A stretch of DNA of 5,832 nucleotides from Gammaproteobacteria bacterium (GTDB taxonomy: Bacteria; Pseudomonadota; Gammaproteobacteria; Xanthomonadales; Xanthomonadaceae). Under the pieces are notes generated by a model. That model worked only from the letters and a program-made list of their open reading frames with translations. It was not told the origin of the DNA and ran no database searches. Each line of letters opens with the position of its first letter. Positions within the stretch are counted from its first letter, which is position 1. The translations under genes and the position numbers were made by a program. This document shows, in pieces, positions 5,509-5,832 of the stretch. The stretch is from NCBI GenBank assembly GCA_012510865.1, contig JAAZHF010000099.1, positions 1 to 5,832 of the forward strand. Reading direction: 5' to 3'.

Positions 5509-5832
5509 TTAGCGCCCGCCCGCGTGGCTGAATGCGGCGCAGGTTCCGTTCACTTCCAGCGTCTGCGCCCGCGGCTCGAAACCTAGCGCGCGGGGGCGCT
5601 GGTCGAGCGCGGCAACGATCGCCAGGTCCTCGAGCTCGATCGCCGCATGGCAGCTGTCGCAGATCAGGAACGGCACCGAGTGCTGCGCGGTGCTGGGGTG
5701 GTGGCAGGCCACGAAGGCGTTGACCGACTGCAGCTTGTGGATGACGCCGTTGGCCTGCAGGCAGTCGAGCGCGCGGTAGACCGTGGGCGGGCCGGCGGCG
5801 CCCGGCCCGTTGCCCTCGCGCGCCCGGTCGAG
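5509..5832 (-). CDS. zur: Zinc uptake regulator Zur (Fur superfamily), 5' end beyond the window
   Basis: The - strand frame is open from the right edge to TAA 5511-5509, giving the last 107 residues. PPTVYRALDCLQANGVIHKL is the recognition-helix region of Fur-superfamily winged helices and resembles Zur most. Ligand spacing agrees with E. coli Zur as I recall it. The regulatory site is His (in HKL), Cys +11 (VAC), His +8 (TAQH) and Glu (AIE), matching H77, C88, H96 and E111. The structural site has the CDSC pair (C103, C106) and a Cys 37 residues later (C143). The fourth cysteine, C146, is Phe here, with a His two residues after it. Zinc-loaded Zur represses uptake genes, and a matching operator lies upstream of the ZnuD-type receptor in this window. 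The start codon and most of the DNA-binding domain are outside. Zur is favoured over Fur by the ligand pattern and context. Confidence 0.87.
   Translation of the reverse strand, partial: LDRAREGNGPGAAGPPTVYRALDCLQANGVIHKLQSVNAFVACHHPSTAQHSVPFLICDSCHAAIELEDLAIVAALDQRPRALGFEPRAQTLEVNGTCAAFSHAGGR

Overview
This window is very GC-rich (roughly 70% or more by eye), with dense genes and short spacers. It looks like chromosome of a gammaproteobacterium of the Xanthomonadaceae/Lysobacteraceae type (Lysobacter or Luteimonas-like). That placement is an inference from the gene content (ribosomal protein THX with a long basic tail, a MerC-domain protein facing a zinc TonB receptor, an Ada-AlkA fusion with a separate Ogt, a Zur-type regulator) and from base composition. 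No mobile element, CRISPR array, tRNA or rRNA is visible.

Layout, left to right. (1) The 3' end of a membrane-dipeptidase-family gene on the + strand. (2) A strong stem-loop shared with the convergent gene. (3) On the - strand, a small ribosomal protein THX gene and, upstream of it, a four-helix MerC-domain membrane protein. (4) A 72-bp divergent promoter region whose only AT-rich patch is a palindrome resembling the Zur (zinc uptake regulator) operator. (5) On the + strand, a TonB-dependent outer-membrane receptor of the ZnuD type with a histidine-rich loop. (6) On the + strand, an alkylation-repair pair: an Ada-N/AraC/AlkA fusion overlapping ogt by 4 nt. (7) Convergent with ogt, one base away, the 3' part of a Fur-superfamily gene on the - strand whose metal-ligand spacing matches Zur; it runs off the right edge.

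The biological theme is zinc homeostasis. Zur is encoded about 2.2 kb from a divergent promoter that appears to carry its operator. That promoter drives an outer-membrane zinc receptor one way and an uncharacterised MerC-domain inner-membrane protein the other way. The most testable idea here is that the MerC-domain protein belongs to the zinc-starvation response rather than to mercury resistance. The alkylation-repair operon sits between the two zinc elements; its Ada domain binds structural zinc, but I see no evidence of co-regulation. Odd points include the loss of the last structural cysteine in Zur, a possible leaderless start for the Ada-AlkA gene, and a second histidine cluster in the receptor.
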